Shown in pieces: positions 1 to 6,530 of a stretch of 64,000 nt of DNA. Every line of letters begins with the position of its first letter. Within the stretch, counting starts at the first letter, position 1. The translations under genes were made by a program, and so were the position numbers. The notes beneath the pieces are model-generated. The model ran no database searches and was not told the DNA's origin. It worked only from the letters and a program-made list of their open reading frames with translations. This DNA is from Chitinophaga pinensis (GTDB lineage Bacteria; Pseudomonadota; Gammaproteobacteria; Burkholderiales; SG8-41): assembly GCA_943329075.2 (NCBI GenBank), contig CALQCM020000011.1:26114-90113 (forward strand). The letters are read 5' to 3'.

Positions 1-1
1 T

Positions 2-553
2 TTCGTCATCGATGCCGCCGACGCGTCACCGGAGGCGCTGGAAGGACTGCGCGATGAAATCCGCCAATGGCCGCGCGTGGCGCACGTGCAGCTCGATGCA
101 CAATGGGCGCGCCGGCTCGATGCCGGCCTGCGCCTCGCCCGGCTTGTCGCCGCCATCCTCGGCACGCTGCTGGGCGTGGCGCTGGTGGCCGTCACCTTCA
201 ATACCATCCGGCTGCAGGTTTTGACGCGGCGCGAAGAGATCGAAGTCATCAAGCTGATCGGCGCGACTGACGCGTTCATACAGCGGCCCTTTTTGTATTT
301 CGGTGCGTTGCAGGGACTTGCCGGGGGGGCGGTCGCCTGGGGCATCGTCAGTGCCGGCGCCTATCTGGCGAACCGCAGCCTGGGCGAGTTGTCACACGTC
401 TATGCCGCGCTCCTGCAACTGAATAATCTGACGCCCGGCGATAGCTTGGTTTTGCTGCTGACAGCAACCGCGCTCGGCTGGTTGGGCGCTTGGATTTCGG
501 TCAGCCGGCATCTCGCCCTGATCGAACCTTATATTCATAAATCGCTACAATAA
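2..553 (+). CDS. ftsX: Cell division protein FtsX, C-terminal part (5' end outside window)
   Basis: FtsX is the membrane subunit of the FtsEX complex, which controls septal peptidoglycan hydrolysis through EnvC-type activators. The readable 183 residues hold the end of the periplasmic loop and three hydrophobic segments (about fragment residues 42-64, 95-120 and 145-168). The cytoplasmic motif RREEIEVIKLIGAT, characteristic of FtsX, lies between the first two. The frame is open to the left edge, so the gene is cut by the window and not broken. It precedes rpoH by 114 bp, and ftsE-ftsX-rpoH is a common proteobacterial order. An EnvC-like activator, the usual partner, is encoded at 26.1 kb. Confidence 0.93.
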   Translation, partial: FVIDAADASPEALEGLRDEIRQWPRVAHVQLDAQWARRLDAGLRLARLVAAILGTLLGVALVAVTFNTIRLQVLTRREEIEVIKLIGATDAFIQRPFLYFGALQGLAGGAVAWGIVSAGAYLANRSLGELSHVYAALLQLNNLTPGDSLVLLLTATALGWLGAWISVSRHLALIEPYIHKSLQ

Positions 554-615
554 AACGGTTATTTATGATGTTTTGGCAACAACTTCCACCGCAGCCGCTG
601 GAACTAATTGGTGAT

Positions 616-645
616 TTGGCACTCATACGAAGAGAGTGCTAATAT
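616..645 (+). promoter_or_regulatory. CIRCE (HrcA) operator overlapping the rpoH promoter
   Basis: TTGGCACTC (616-624), nine bases, then GAGTGCTAA (634-642) matches the CIRCE consensus TTAGCACTC-N9-GAGTGCTAA with one mismatch. The same bases form a good sigma-70 promoter: -35 TTGGCA at 616-621, an 18-bp spacer, and -10 TAATAT at 640-645. A start near 652 would leave a leader of about 16 nt that contains the Shine-Dalgarno AAGGGAG (654-660). HrcA bound here should block polymerase directly. CIRCE sites upstream of rpoH have been predicted in other betaproteobacteria. Confidence 0.88.
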
Positions 646-667
646 TTGCACCTAAGGGAGCCCAACC

Positions 668-1519
668 ATGCCCAGCTACGCATTGCCGATTCCGTCAGCA
701 ACCGGAAGCCTGGATACCTACATCCAGAGCGTCAACCGGTTTCCCCTCCTGTCGCAACAGGACGAGACCGACCTTGCGCGCCGCTTTCGCGACCACGAAG
801 ACCTTGATGCCGCCCGGCAATTGATCATGTCGCACCTGCGCGTGGTCGTGTCAATTGCACGCGGTTATCTCGGTTACGGCCTGCCGCAGGCCGACCTGAT
901 TCAGGAAGGCAACATCGGCCTGATGAAGGCCGTCAAACGCTTCGACCCGGAACGCGGTGTGCGTCTGGTTTCGTTCGCCGTGCACTGGATCCGCGCCGAG
1001 ATGCACGAATACATCCTGCGCAACTGGCGCATCGTGAAAATCGCAACTACCAAGGCGCAACGCAAATTGTTCTTCAATCTGCGCAGCATGAAGCGCGGCC
1101 TCGACACGCTGGGCGCGGCTGAAGTCAATGCCATGGCGAAGCAGCTCGGCGTCAAAGCCGAGGAAGTTGTCGAGATGGAAACCCGCCTGGGCGGCAAGGA
1201 CGTCGCGCTCGAACCGCTCAACGACGACAGCGAAGACAATTTCGCACCGATCGCTTACCTGCGCGATACGCGCGCCGAACCCGATCACATCCTTGAGCAG
1301 GAACAATCGGCCCGACTGCGCAGCGGCGGTCTGGAAAAAGCGCTGGCCAGCCTTGATGCGCGCAGCCGCCGGATCGTTGAAGCACGCTGGTTGCGCGAAA
1401 CCGACCAGGCGACGTTGCATGACCTCGCCGCTGAATTCGGCGTCTCGGCCGAACGCATCCGTCAGATTGAAAACAAGGCAATGCAGAAAATGCGCGGCAT
1501 TATCGGCGCGGCGGCCTGA
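668..1519 (+). CDS. rpoH: RNA polymerase heat-shock sigma factor RpoH (sigma-32)
   Basis: This 283-residue protein is a sigma-70 family member that directs transcription of heat-shock genes. The RpoH box QRKLFFNLR, which separates sigma-32 from other group 3 sigma factors, is at residues 131-139. Region 2 with the core-binding and -10 recognition helices spans about 50-125 (LIQEGNIGLMKAVKRFDP is visible). A helix-turn-helix for -35 recognition lies near 249-277. The ATG at 668 is preceded by AAGGGAG at a spacing of 7. The gene is monocistronic: a CIRCE-overlapped promoter stands upstream and a strong hairpin terminator downstream. The length matches the family (about 280-290). Confidence 0.97.
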   Translation: MPSYALPIPSATGSLDTYIQSVNRFPLLSQQDETDLARRFRDHEDLDAARQLIMSHLRVVVSIARGYLGYGLPQADLIQEGNIGLMKAVKRFDPERGVRLVSFAVHWIRAEMHEYILRNWRIVKIATTKAQRKLFFNLRSMKRGLDTLGAAEVNAMAKQLGVKAEEVVEMETRLGGKDVALEPLNDDSEDNFAPIAYLRDTRAEPDHILEQEQSARLRSGGLEKALASLDARSRRIVEARWLRETDQATLHDLAAEFGVSAERIRQIENKAMQKMRGIIGAAA

Positions 1520-1545
1520 ATCCCGGTCAGGGCCGAATAAATTGA

Positions 1546-1574
1546 ACGGGCCGGCAAATGCCGGCCCGTTTTTT
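1546..1574 (+). terminator. Rho-independent terminator of rpoH
   Basis: Ten-base-pair perfect stem ACGGGCCGGC / GCCGGCCCGT with an AAAT loop, followed by a run of six T. It lies 27 nt after the rpoH stop codon. Confidence 0.92.
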
Positions 1575-1625
1575 ATTGCCGCGGCTGCATGCACTATCAG
1601 TGCCGCAACGAACCTTCGGCACGGT

Positions 1626-2225
1626 CTATTGCAGCAGAAGCCGGATGTCGTGCAACAGCTTCTGCGCGCCCTGTCCGTAGGCGGAGAAAAGTCTGAGCCG
1701 GCCCGCGGGATCGTAGAGATAGGTGCCGGCCGAATGGTCCACCGTATAGCTGCCGCCGGCCATCGGCTGCTTCTGGTAAAAAATCTTGAATTCCTTGGCG
1801 GTCCGCAGGGTCGCATCGGCATCGCCGTAGAGACCCAGAAACGACGGATGGAAGGTCGGCACGTACTTCGACAACAACTCCGGTGTGTCGCGCTCCGGAT
1901 CCACCGAAATGAACAGCACCTGGACGCGTTCGGCATCTTGGCCGAGTTCCTTCATAACCACCGCCAGCTCGCCCATGGTGGTGGGACAAACATCGGGGCA
2001 AAAAATATAGCCGAAAAAAACCACCACCACCTTGCCCTTGAAATCATCAAGAGTGCGTGATTTACCGTTGTGGTCGGTGAGCTGGAAGTTGCGGCCGAAA
2101 TCGGCACCGCTCAAGTCCGTCAGCTGGAACGCCGGCTTTGCAGGGCCACTATCGCAACCGGCCAGCAGAAGACCGAGCAGCAATAGCAACGGGTTTACCA
2201 GACGATGCACGACGGTTGCCGTCAT
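1626..2225 (-). CDS. SCO1/SenC family copper chaperone lipoprotein
   Basis: Sco proteins deliver copper to, or reduce, the CuA site of cytochrome oxidase subunit II. The 199-residue product has a lipoprotein signal (LLAGC, lipidated Cys24), so it should be anchored on the periplasmic face of the inner membrane. The thioredoxin-like domain carries the copper-binding pair in FCPDVCPT (Cys76, Cys80) and the distal His164 in the DHSAGTYL stretch, so all three Sco ligands are present. It is the last gene of the minus-strand oxidase cluster, 4 nt after ctaB. Confidence 0.95.
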   Translation of the reverse strand: MTATVVHRLVNPLLLLLGLLLAGCDSGPAKPAFQLTDLSGADFGRNFQLTDHNGKSRTLDDFKGKVVVVFFGYIFCPDVCPTTMGELAVVMKELGQDAERVQVLFISVDPERDTPELLSKYVPTFHPSFLGLYGDADATLRTAKEFKIFYQKQPMAGGSYTVDHSAGTYLYDPAGRLRLFSAYGQGAQKLLHDIRLLLQ

Positions 2226-2229
2226 TACT

Positions 2230-3132
2230 TCATGCCGTGATGTAGTGATCGAGCAACAGCGCGGTAAACAACAGCATCAAATACAGAATTGAATAGCGGA
2301 ACGTCGTCTGCGCCAGACGGTCGCTGTAATCACGGTAAATGCGGATCGCGTAATAAAGAAACACCGCATCAAGCGCAAGCACCGAGACGACGTATAAAAC
2401 ACCGCTCATGCGCGTGGCGAACGGCAACAGCGTCACGGCAATGAGGATCAGCGTGTAGAGCAGAACGTGCAGTCGCGTGAAACTGTCGCCGTGGGTCACC
2501 GGCAGCATGGGCACGCCGGCCTTCGCATATTCGTTTTTGCGGTAGAGCGCGAGCGACCAGAAGTGCGGTGGCGTCCACGCAAAAATAATCAGGAACAACA
2601 GCAACGCCTGAAAAGGCACGTCGCCGGTGGCCGCCGCCCAACCCAGTACCGGGGGCATCGCGCCGGAGGCGCCGCCGATGACGATGTTTTGCGGCGTCAT
2701 CGGCTTGAGCACAACGGTGTAAATAACCGCGTAACCGACAAACGTCGCCAGCGTCAGCCACATGGTCAGCGGGTTCACTTCGGAATAGAGAACGATCAGG
2801 CCGATGCCGCCAATGATGCTGGCGAATACCAGCGTCTGCGCCGTGGTCAGTTCACCGCGCGGCAGGGGCCGGCCGCGCGTGCGCGCCATCACTGCATCGA
2901 TCTTCTGCTCGACGATGCAATTGAATGCGGCCGCGGCACCGGCGACCAGCGCAATGCCGATTGTCGCCGCTATTACCCTCCACGCGAAGCGCGCGTCGAT
3001 CACACCGGGCGGCACGGCCAGAAACATGCCGATGATGGCGCAAAAGACGATCAGCGACACGACGCGCGGCTTGGTCAGCGCCATGAACTGCGAAAGTCGT
3101 GTGGTGGTCTGCTGCCAGGTGATCGAGGTCAT
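2230..3132 (-). CDS. ctaB: Protoheme IX farnesyltransferase (heme O synthase)
   Basis: CtaB/CyoE is a polytopic UbiA-family prenyltransferase that converts heme B to heme O. At 300 residues it has the normal length, with about nine hydrophobic segments. The substrate-binding aspartate-rich motif is visible as [19 protein letters not shown] (Asn71, Asp79 and following). In most betaproteobacteria the next upstream gene is ctaA, which turns heme O into heme A; here only 95 bp separate ctaB from an unrelated membrane protein gene, and no ctaA is present. The gene lies 4 nt before the Sco gene, probably in one transcript. Confidence 0.96.
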   Translation of the reverse strand: MTSITWQQTTTRLSQFMALTKPRVVSLIVFCAIIGMFLAVPPGVIDARFAWRVIAATIGIALVAGAAAAFNCIVEQKIDAVMARTRGRPLPRGELTTAQTLVFASIIGGIGLIVLYSEVNPLTMWLTLATFVGYAVIYTVVLKPMTPQNIVIGGASGAMPPVLGWAAATGDVPFQALLLFLIIFAWTPPHFWSLALYRKNEYAKAGVPMLPVTHGDSFTRLHVLLYTLILIAVTLLPFATRMSGVLYVVSVLALDAVFLYYAIRIYRDYSDRLAQTTFRYSILYLMLLFTALLLDHYITA

Positions 3133-3227
3133 CGGGGGGTATCGCTGGAAAGCGCGCAGTTTATCACTGCCGGCGGGCGTGACAAAACGGTCTTATTAAT
3201 AATGAAAATGCCGCAGCATGTGCGACG

Positions 3228-3800
3228 TCAGCCGATGCCGGAGGTTTTGAGCAGGCGCGTCAGGTCTTTGATGATGCGCGCCGGATCGCCATCGCGGGGA
3301 TAACGCAGAACCAGGTTGCCGAGCGGATCGGCGAGGTAGATAAAGTGCTCTGCACCGGCGTCGGCCGGCAATGCCTTGAGCAACTCGCTGCCCGCCGCCC
3401 GCACCAGCCAGGTGCCCTCGAACGCAGCGATGGTTCCCGCGGCGGGCGAGACGCCGTCGCTGATCAGCCAAACGCGTTCGATGCGGTTCATCTCCCTGCC
3501 CTGCGACAGGCGCAATTGCCGCAACGCAAAGAGCTTGCCGGCGCATTCTGCGGCACAAGCGCCGCTGTCCGTCATCAGCAGCATCCATTTTCCGCGCAGC
3601 CGGTCAATGCTGAATGCGGTGCCGTCGGTCAATTGCATCGCCGGTGCCGGCAACGGGCGCGTGCCGACCAGTTCGCCGTAATTGACCTGGCCCTTCGGCG
3701 TAAAAAAATAAAAGGCGATGTAGGACGCCGCCACCGGCGCCACACACAGCGCAAAGATCAGCCAAAGGCTGGCGCGGCTAGGCCGCTTTTTTTCTGCCAT
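3228..3800 (-). CDS. Cytochrome-oxidase-associated membrane-anchored protein of unknown function
   Basis: The 190-residue product has a basic N-terminus, one transmembrane anchor (about residues 12-33) and a periplasmic domain of about 150 residues. Genes like this usually sit between the SURF1 gene and ctaA/ctaB in betaproteobacterial oxidase clusters. The periplasmic part has a thioredoxin-like feel (LRGKWMLLMTDSGACAAECAGKL), with two Cys separated by three residues as in Sco proteins, so a role in copper or thiol handling for oxidase assembly is possible but unproven. Its start overlaps the SURF1 gene by 23 nt through an A-rich stretch, which indicates translational coupling. Confidence 0.82.
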   Translation of the reverse strand: MAEKKRPSRASLWLIFALCVAPVAASYIAFYFFTPKGQVNYGELVGTRPLPAPAMQLTDGTAFSIDRLRGKWMLLMTDSGACAAECAGKLFALRQLRLSQGREMNRIERVWLISDGVSPAAGTIAAFEGTWLVRAAGSELLKALPADAGAEHFIYLADPLGNLVLRYPRDGDPARIIKDLTRLLKTSGIG

Positions 3801-4476
3801 GAGTCACCAGGTAATAAACAAGAATAGCCGCGGCCATTGCAAACCATTGGAAGGCGTAGCCGTAATTTCGGTCCGGACTCGGCCCGGTGGCCTGCCATTC
3901 GCGCTTCAGGCCGTCTTCGACGACGCTGTCCTGCTGGATGACGACCGGCTGCAGCGGAATATTTACGCTGGCGCGGTAACGCGAGAGCGTCAGGTTCTGC
4001 CAGACGTTGCCCTCGGCAACGCGTGTCGACAGTTCGAACTGGCGCTCGCCCGGCACGCTGGCGATGCCACTGACGCGCAGCGTGCCCGGCGGTGTGACGA
4101 TCTTCGGCAGTGTGCGCCGGTCGGCCGTTGCTGCAACCCAGCCGCGGTTGACCAGCACGTAACGCTCGCCACCTTCAATCTTCAGCGGCGTGACAACGTG
4201 ATACCCGACGACACCGTTGAGCACGCGGTTGTCGATGAACACCGTGTACTCGGCGGCAAACCGGCCGTTCGCCTCGACGCGTTGCCACGCCACATCGGCG
4301 GCGTTGAGTTCCGCTGCAGGGATCGCGATCAGCGGCCTCGCTTGTGCGGACTTCAGCCGCTCGGCCATGGCGGTTTTTTCATTACCCCTGTCCAGTTGCC
4401 AGATGCCGAGCGCAACCGTCAGCGCGATGCCGGCGAGGGCGGCGAGCGTCGGCAGCCATGCCCTTACCGGTGGCAT
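3778..4476 (-). CDS. SURF1 family cytochrome oxidase assembly protein
   Basis: SURF1/Shy1 proteins help insert heme A into oxidase subunit I. The 232-residue product has the two terminal transmembrane helices of the family (about residues 8-26 and 205-225) flanking a periplasmic domain. Recognisable family motifs include GVVGYHVVTPL and VNRGWV. A Shine-Dalgarno GAGGCG precedes the ATG. The gene overlaps the next one by 23 nt. Having a SURF1 gene argues that heme A is made somewhere in the cell, which makes the local absence of ctaA more notable. Confidence 0.92.
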   Translation of the reverse strand: MPPVRAWLPTLAALAGIALTVALGIWQLDRGNEKTAMAERLKSAQARPLIAIPAAELNAADVAWQRVEANGRFAAEYTVFIDNRVLNGVVGYHVVTPLKIEGGERYVLVNRGWVAATADRRTLPKIVTPPGTLRVSGIASVPGERQFELSTRVAEGNVWQNLTLSRYRASVNIPLQPVVIQQDSVVEDGLKREWQATGPSPDRNYGYAFQWFAMAAAILVYYLVTHGRKKAA

Positions 4477-4515
4477 CGGTGGCGCCTCCTGCGGCTCTGG
4501 GCTACACTCGGATTC

Positions 4516-4710
4516 ATGAAAATCGTTGTCATCCTGTTCATTGTGCTCATCATCGCCAGCATGGCATCGGCGCTGTTCTTCATGGTCAAGGACAAAGGTG
4601 CGTCAACGCGAACGGTGCGCGCCTTGACCTGGCGCGTCGTATTTTCGATCGCGCTGTTCGCAATGCTGATGCTGGGCTTTCACTTCGGCATACTCCCGAA
4701 CAAGGTTTGA
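4516..4710 (+). CDS. DUF2909 twin-transmembrane small protein
   Basis: This 64-residue protein has two hydrophobic helices (about residues 3-23 and 40-60) joined by a short polar loop (VKDKGASTRT), the pattern of DUF2909 proteins found in betaproteobacterial cytochrome oxidase loci. It is the only plus-strand gene inside this cluster: 39 bp separate its start from the divergent SURF1 start, and it converges on ctaE across a shared terminator. A TACACT hexamer at 4503-4508 could be a -10 element, which would place the transcript start almost at the ATG. The role is unknown; oxidase assembly is inferred from context. Confidence 0.85.
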   Translation: MKIVVILFIVLIIASMASALFFMVKDKGASTRTVRALTWRVVFSIALFAMLMLGFHFGILPNKV

Positions 4711-4732
4711 TCACCGCAGCGCCGGAAGATTC

Positions 4733-4766
4733 AAAAAAAACGCCGCATTCGATGCGGCGTTTTTTT
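4733..4766. terminator. Bidirectional terminator between DUF2909 gene and ctaE
   Basis: Perfect stem ACGCCGCAT / ATGCGGCGT with loop TCG, flanked by eight A on the left and seven T on the right. It can therefore stop transcripts from either direction: the plus-strand DUF2909 gene and the minus-strand oxidase operon. Confidence 0.9.
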
Positions 4767-4803
4767 GCCCGGAACCCGGTTCCGGTGATGGCAACGCCGT
4801 CGG

Positions 4804-5652
4804 TTACAGCCAGTAGACGAGAATAAACAACAGCAGCCAGACCACGTCGACAAAGTGCCAGTACCAGGCCACGCCCTCGAAACCGAAATGGTGCTCGGCG
4901 GTGAAATGGCCGGCAATGCTGCGGCCAAGAATAACGATCAGCATCAGCGTGCCAACGGTGACGTGGAAGCCGTGGAAGCCGGTCAACATGAAGAACGTCG
5001 CCCCGTAGGCACCGGTAGTCAGCTTCAGGTTCAGGTCGGCATAGGCTTCGTGGTACTCGGTCGCCTGCAGATACAGGAAGGTCATGCCAAGGAGAACCGT
5101 CAGCGCCAGACCAACAATCAGCTGCTTGCGGTTGTTCTTCAGCAGGCCCCAGTGCGCAATCGTCACGGTGACGCCCGAGGTGAGCAGAATCAGCGTGTTG
5201 ATCGCCGGCACGCCCCATGCCGCCATCGGCGTGAATTTTTCGGCAGCGCCGGGGCCGGCGGTCGGCCACTGCCCGGTAAAGTCCGGCCACAGCAGTTTGT
5301 GCTCGACATCACCGAGCCAGGGCACCGACAGCACGCGCATGTAAAACAAGGCGCCGAAAAATGCGGCGAAAAACATTACCTCGGAAAAGATGAACCAGCC
5401 CATGCCCCAGCGAAAACCGGCATCGACCTGCTGGTTGTACTGGCCGCCTTCGCTCTCACGGGCGACCGTGCCGAACCAGCCGAACATCATAAAAAACAGC
5501 ACGCACACGCCGGCGAGCAACAAAAACTTGCCCCACGCCGCTTCGTTCATCCATAACGCGGCGCCCGACGCCATGCTAAGCAGCGCAAACGAGCCGAAGA
5601 TCGGCCAGTGCGAAGGATCCGGAACGAAATAACGCGCAGACTGGTTCAACAT
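4804..5652 (-). CDS. ctaE: Cytochrome c oxidase subunit III
   Basis: The 282-residue product is a seven-helix CoxC/CtaE subunit. The conserved stretches FFAAFFGALFYMR and HEAYADLNLKLTTGAYGATFFMLTGFHGFHV (given here in short overlapping form; the latter runs over about residues 200-230) carry the family glutamates and histidines. It ends in the typical HFVDVVWLLLFILVYW. It follows the DUF2970 gene by 35 nt in the minus-strand operon and is bounded downstream by a bidirectional hairpin, so a transcript starting at ctaC probably ends here, with SURF1-ctaB-Sco transcribed separately. Confidence 0.97.
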   Translation of the reverse strand: MLNQSARYFVPDPSHWPIFGSFALLSMASGAALWMNEAAWGKFLLLAGVCVLFFMMFGWFGTVARESEGGQYNQQVDAGFRWGMGWFIFSEVMFFAAFFGALFYMRVLSVPWLGDVEHKLLWPDFTGQWPTAGPGAAEKFTPMAAWGVPAINTLILLTSGVTVTIAHWGLLKNNRKQLIVGLALTVLLGMTFLYLQATEYHEAYADLNLKLTTGAYGATFFMLTGFHGFHVTVGTLMLIVILGRSIAGHFTAEHHFGFEGVAWYWHFVDVVWLLLFILVYWL

Positions 5653-5687
5653 GATGCTTTCTCCCTGATAGCCTTGATTACAGTTTG

Positions 5688-5891
5688 TCAGCGGGTGATG
5701 TAACGCACCAGCATGACGAGACTCAAAACAAAAATAATTCCACCGATTATGCCCGCCACCACAACCTGCTGCAGCGTCAATGTGACCGCATCCTTCTCGT
5801 ACTGCGCGCGCTTGCGCACGCCGAAGAACGACCAGAACACCGCTTTCGCCACCTGCAGCGGCGTCGCCTTCACTTTGCCCGGCTCACTCAC
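5688..5891 (-). CDS. DUF2970 small membrane protein
   Basis: A 67-residue protein with one C-terminal transmembrane helix (about residues 42-62) and an amphipathic N-terminal part containing AVFWSFFGVRKR, the signature of DUF2970. The frame is open further upstream into ctaG, but the family begins at about this point and a GTG codon at 5891 lies 4 nt after the ctaG stop, so GTG is taken as the start. It lies between ctaG and ctaE, its standard place in betaproteobacterial oxidase operons. Function is not known. Confidence 0.83.
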   Translation of the reverse strand: MSEPGKVKATPLQVAKAVFWSFFGVRKRAQYEKDAVTLTLQQVVVAGIIGGIIFVLSLVMLVRYITR

Positions 5892-5895
5892 CGCA

Positions 5896-6435
5896 TCAAC
5901 CCGCTTTTTTCGCGGCGCCTTCGACTTCGAAGAACGAATACGACAGCGTGATCGTGCCGACATCCTTCGGCAGCCCCGACTCGATCACGAAAACAACCTG
6001 CATCTGCCGCGATTCGCCCGGCTGCAGCGTTTGCTGGGTGAAGCAGAAGCAATCAAGTTTCTTGAAATACTGTTCGGCGACATTCGGGCCGTAGCTGGGC
6101 ACGGCCTGCCCGGTGATCGCACGCGTCGACGTGTTGCGTATCTCATACAAAACCGTCGTCAATTCGCCCGGATGTATGCGCACGCTGGTTTCCAGCGGCT
6201 TGAACGTCCACGGCAGTGAACTGCGCAGATTTGAATCAAATTCGATCGTGACAAAACGCGTGACGTCGACCTGGGTATTCGAAATTTCGGCCGGCTTGAG
6301 CAAAAGATTGACGCCGGTCACCTCGCAGATCTTCTGATAAAACGGAATCAGCGCGAAGCCGAAGCCGAACATCGCCAGCGCGACGATGAACAGCTTGCGC
6401 ATCGTCTGCAGGTTCGATTGTGTGAGAGTGACCAT
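5896..6435 (-). CDS. ctaG: Cytochrome c oxidase assembly protein CtaG (Cox11)
   Basis: CtaG/Cox11 is a membrane-anchored periplasmic copper chaperone that delivers CuB to oxidase subunit I. The 179-residue product has one N-terminal transmembrane helix (about 13-33), the conserved Cys37 after it, and the copper-binding motif CFCF at residues 129-132. A longer open frame extends upstream to 6615 but runs over the preceding genes; the ATG at 6435 gives the usual family length. Its ATG shares one base with the stop of the 30-codon gene upstream (TAATG), which implies translational coupling. Confidence 0.95.
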   Translation of the reverse strand: MVTLTQSNLQTMRKLFIVALAMFGFGFALIPFYQKICEVTGVNLLLKPAEISNTQVDVTRFVTIEFDSNLRSSLPWTFKPLETSVRIHPGELTTVLYEIRNTSTRAITGQAVPSYGPNVAEQYFKKLDCFCFTQQTLQPGESRQMQVVFVIESGLPKDVGTITLSYSFFEVEGAAKKAG

Positions 6436-6527
6436 TACCAGTGGCGGATGATGACGGCGATAAAGAAGCCCAGCGCCGCAAATGCGAGCAGCAGCGCGGT
6501 CTTCAGTTTTGGCGACGCCATTTCCAT
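6435..6527 (-). CDS. Cytochrome oxidase small assembly peptide (30 aa)
   Basis: Between ctaD and ctaG is a 31-codon frame encoding a 30-residue peptide that begins MEMASPKLKT and continues as one transmembrane helix (LLLAFAALGFFIAVII), ending RHW. The start lies 3 nt after the ctaD stop and the stop overlaps the ctaG start by one base, so the frame fills the gap exactly. Very short single-helix peptides at this position are annotated in other betaproteobacteria as cytochrome oxidase small assembly proteins. Function is inferred from position only. Confidence 0.72.
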   Translation of the reverse strand: MEMASPKLKTALLLAFAALGFFIAVIIRHW

Positions 6528-6530
6528 TTT

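Noticed and set aside
3228..3800. The 190-residue membrane protein considered as the missing ctaA
   Set aside because: CtaA has about eight helices and conserved heme histidines; this protein has one helix and a periplasmic domain.
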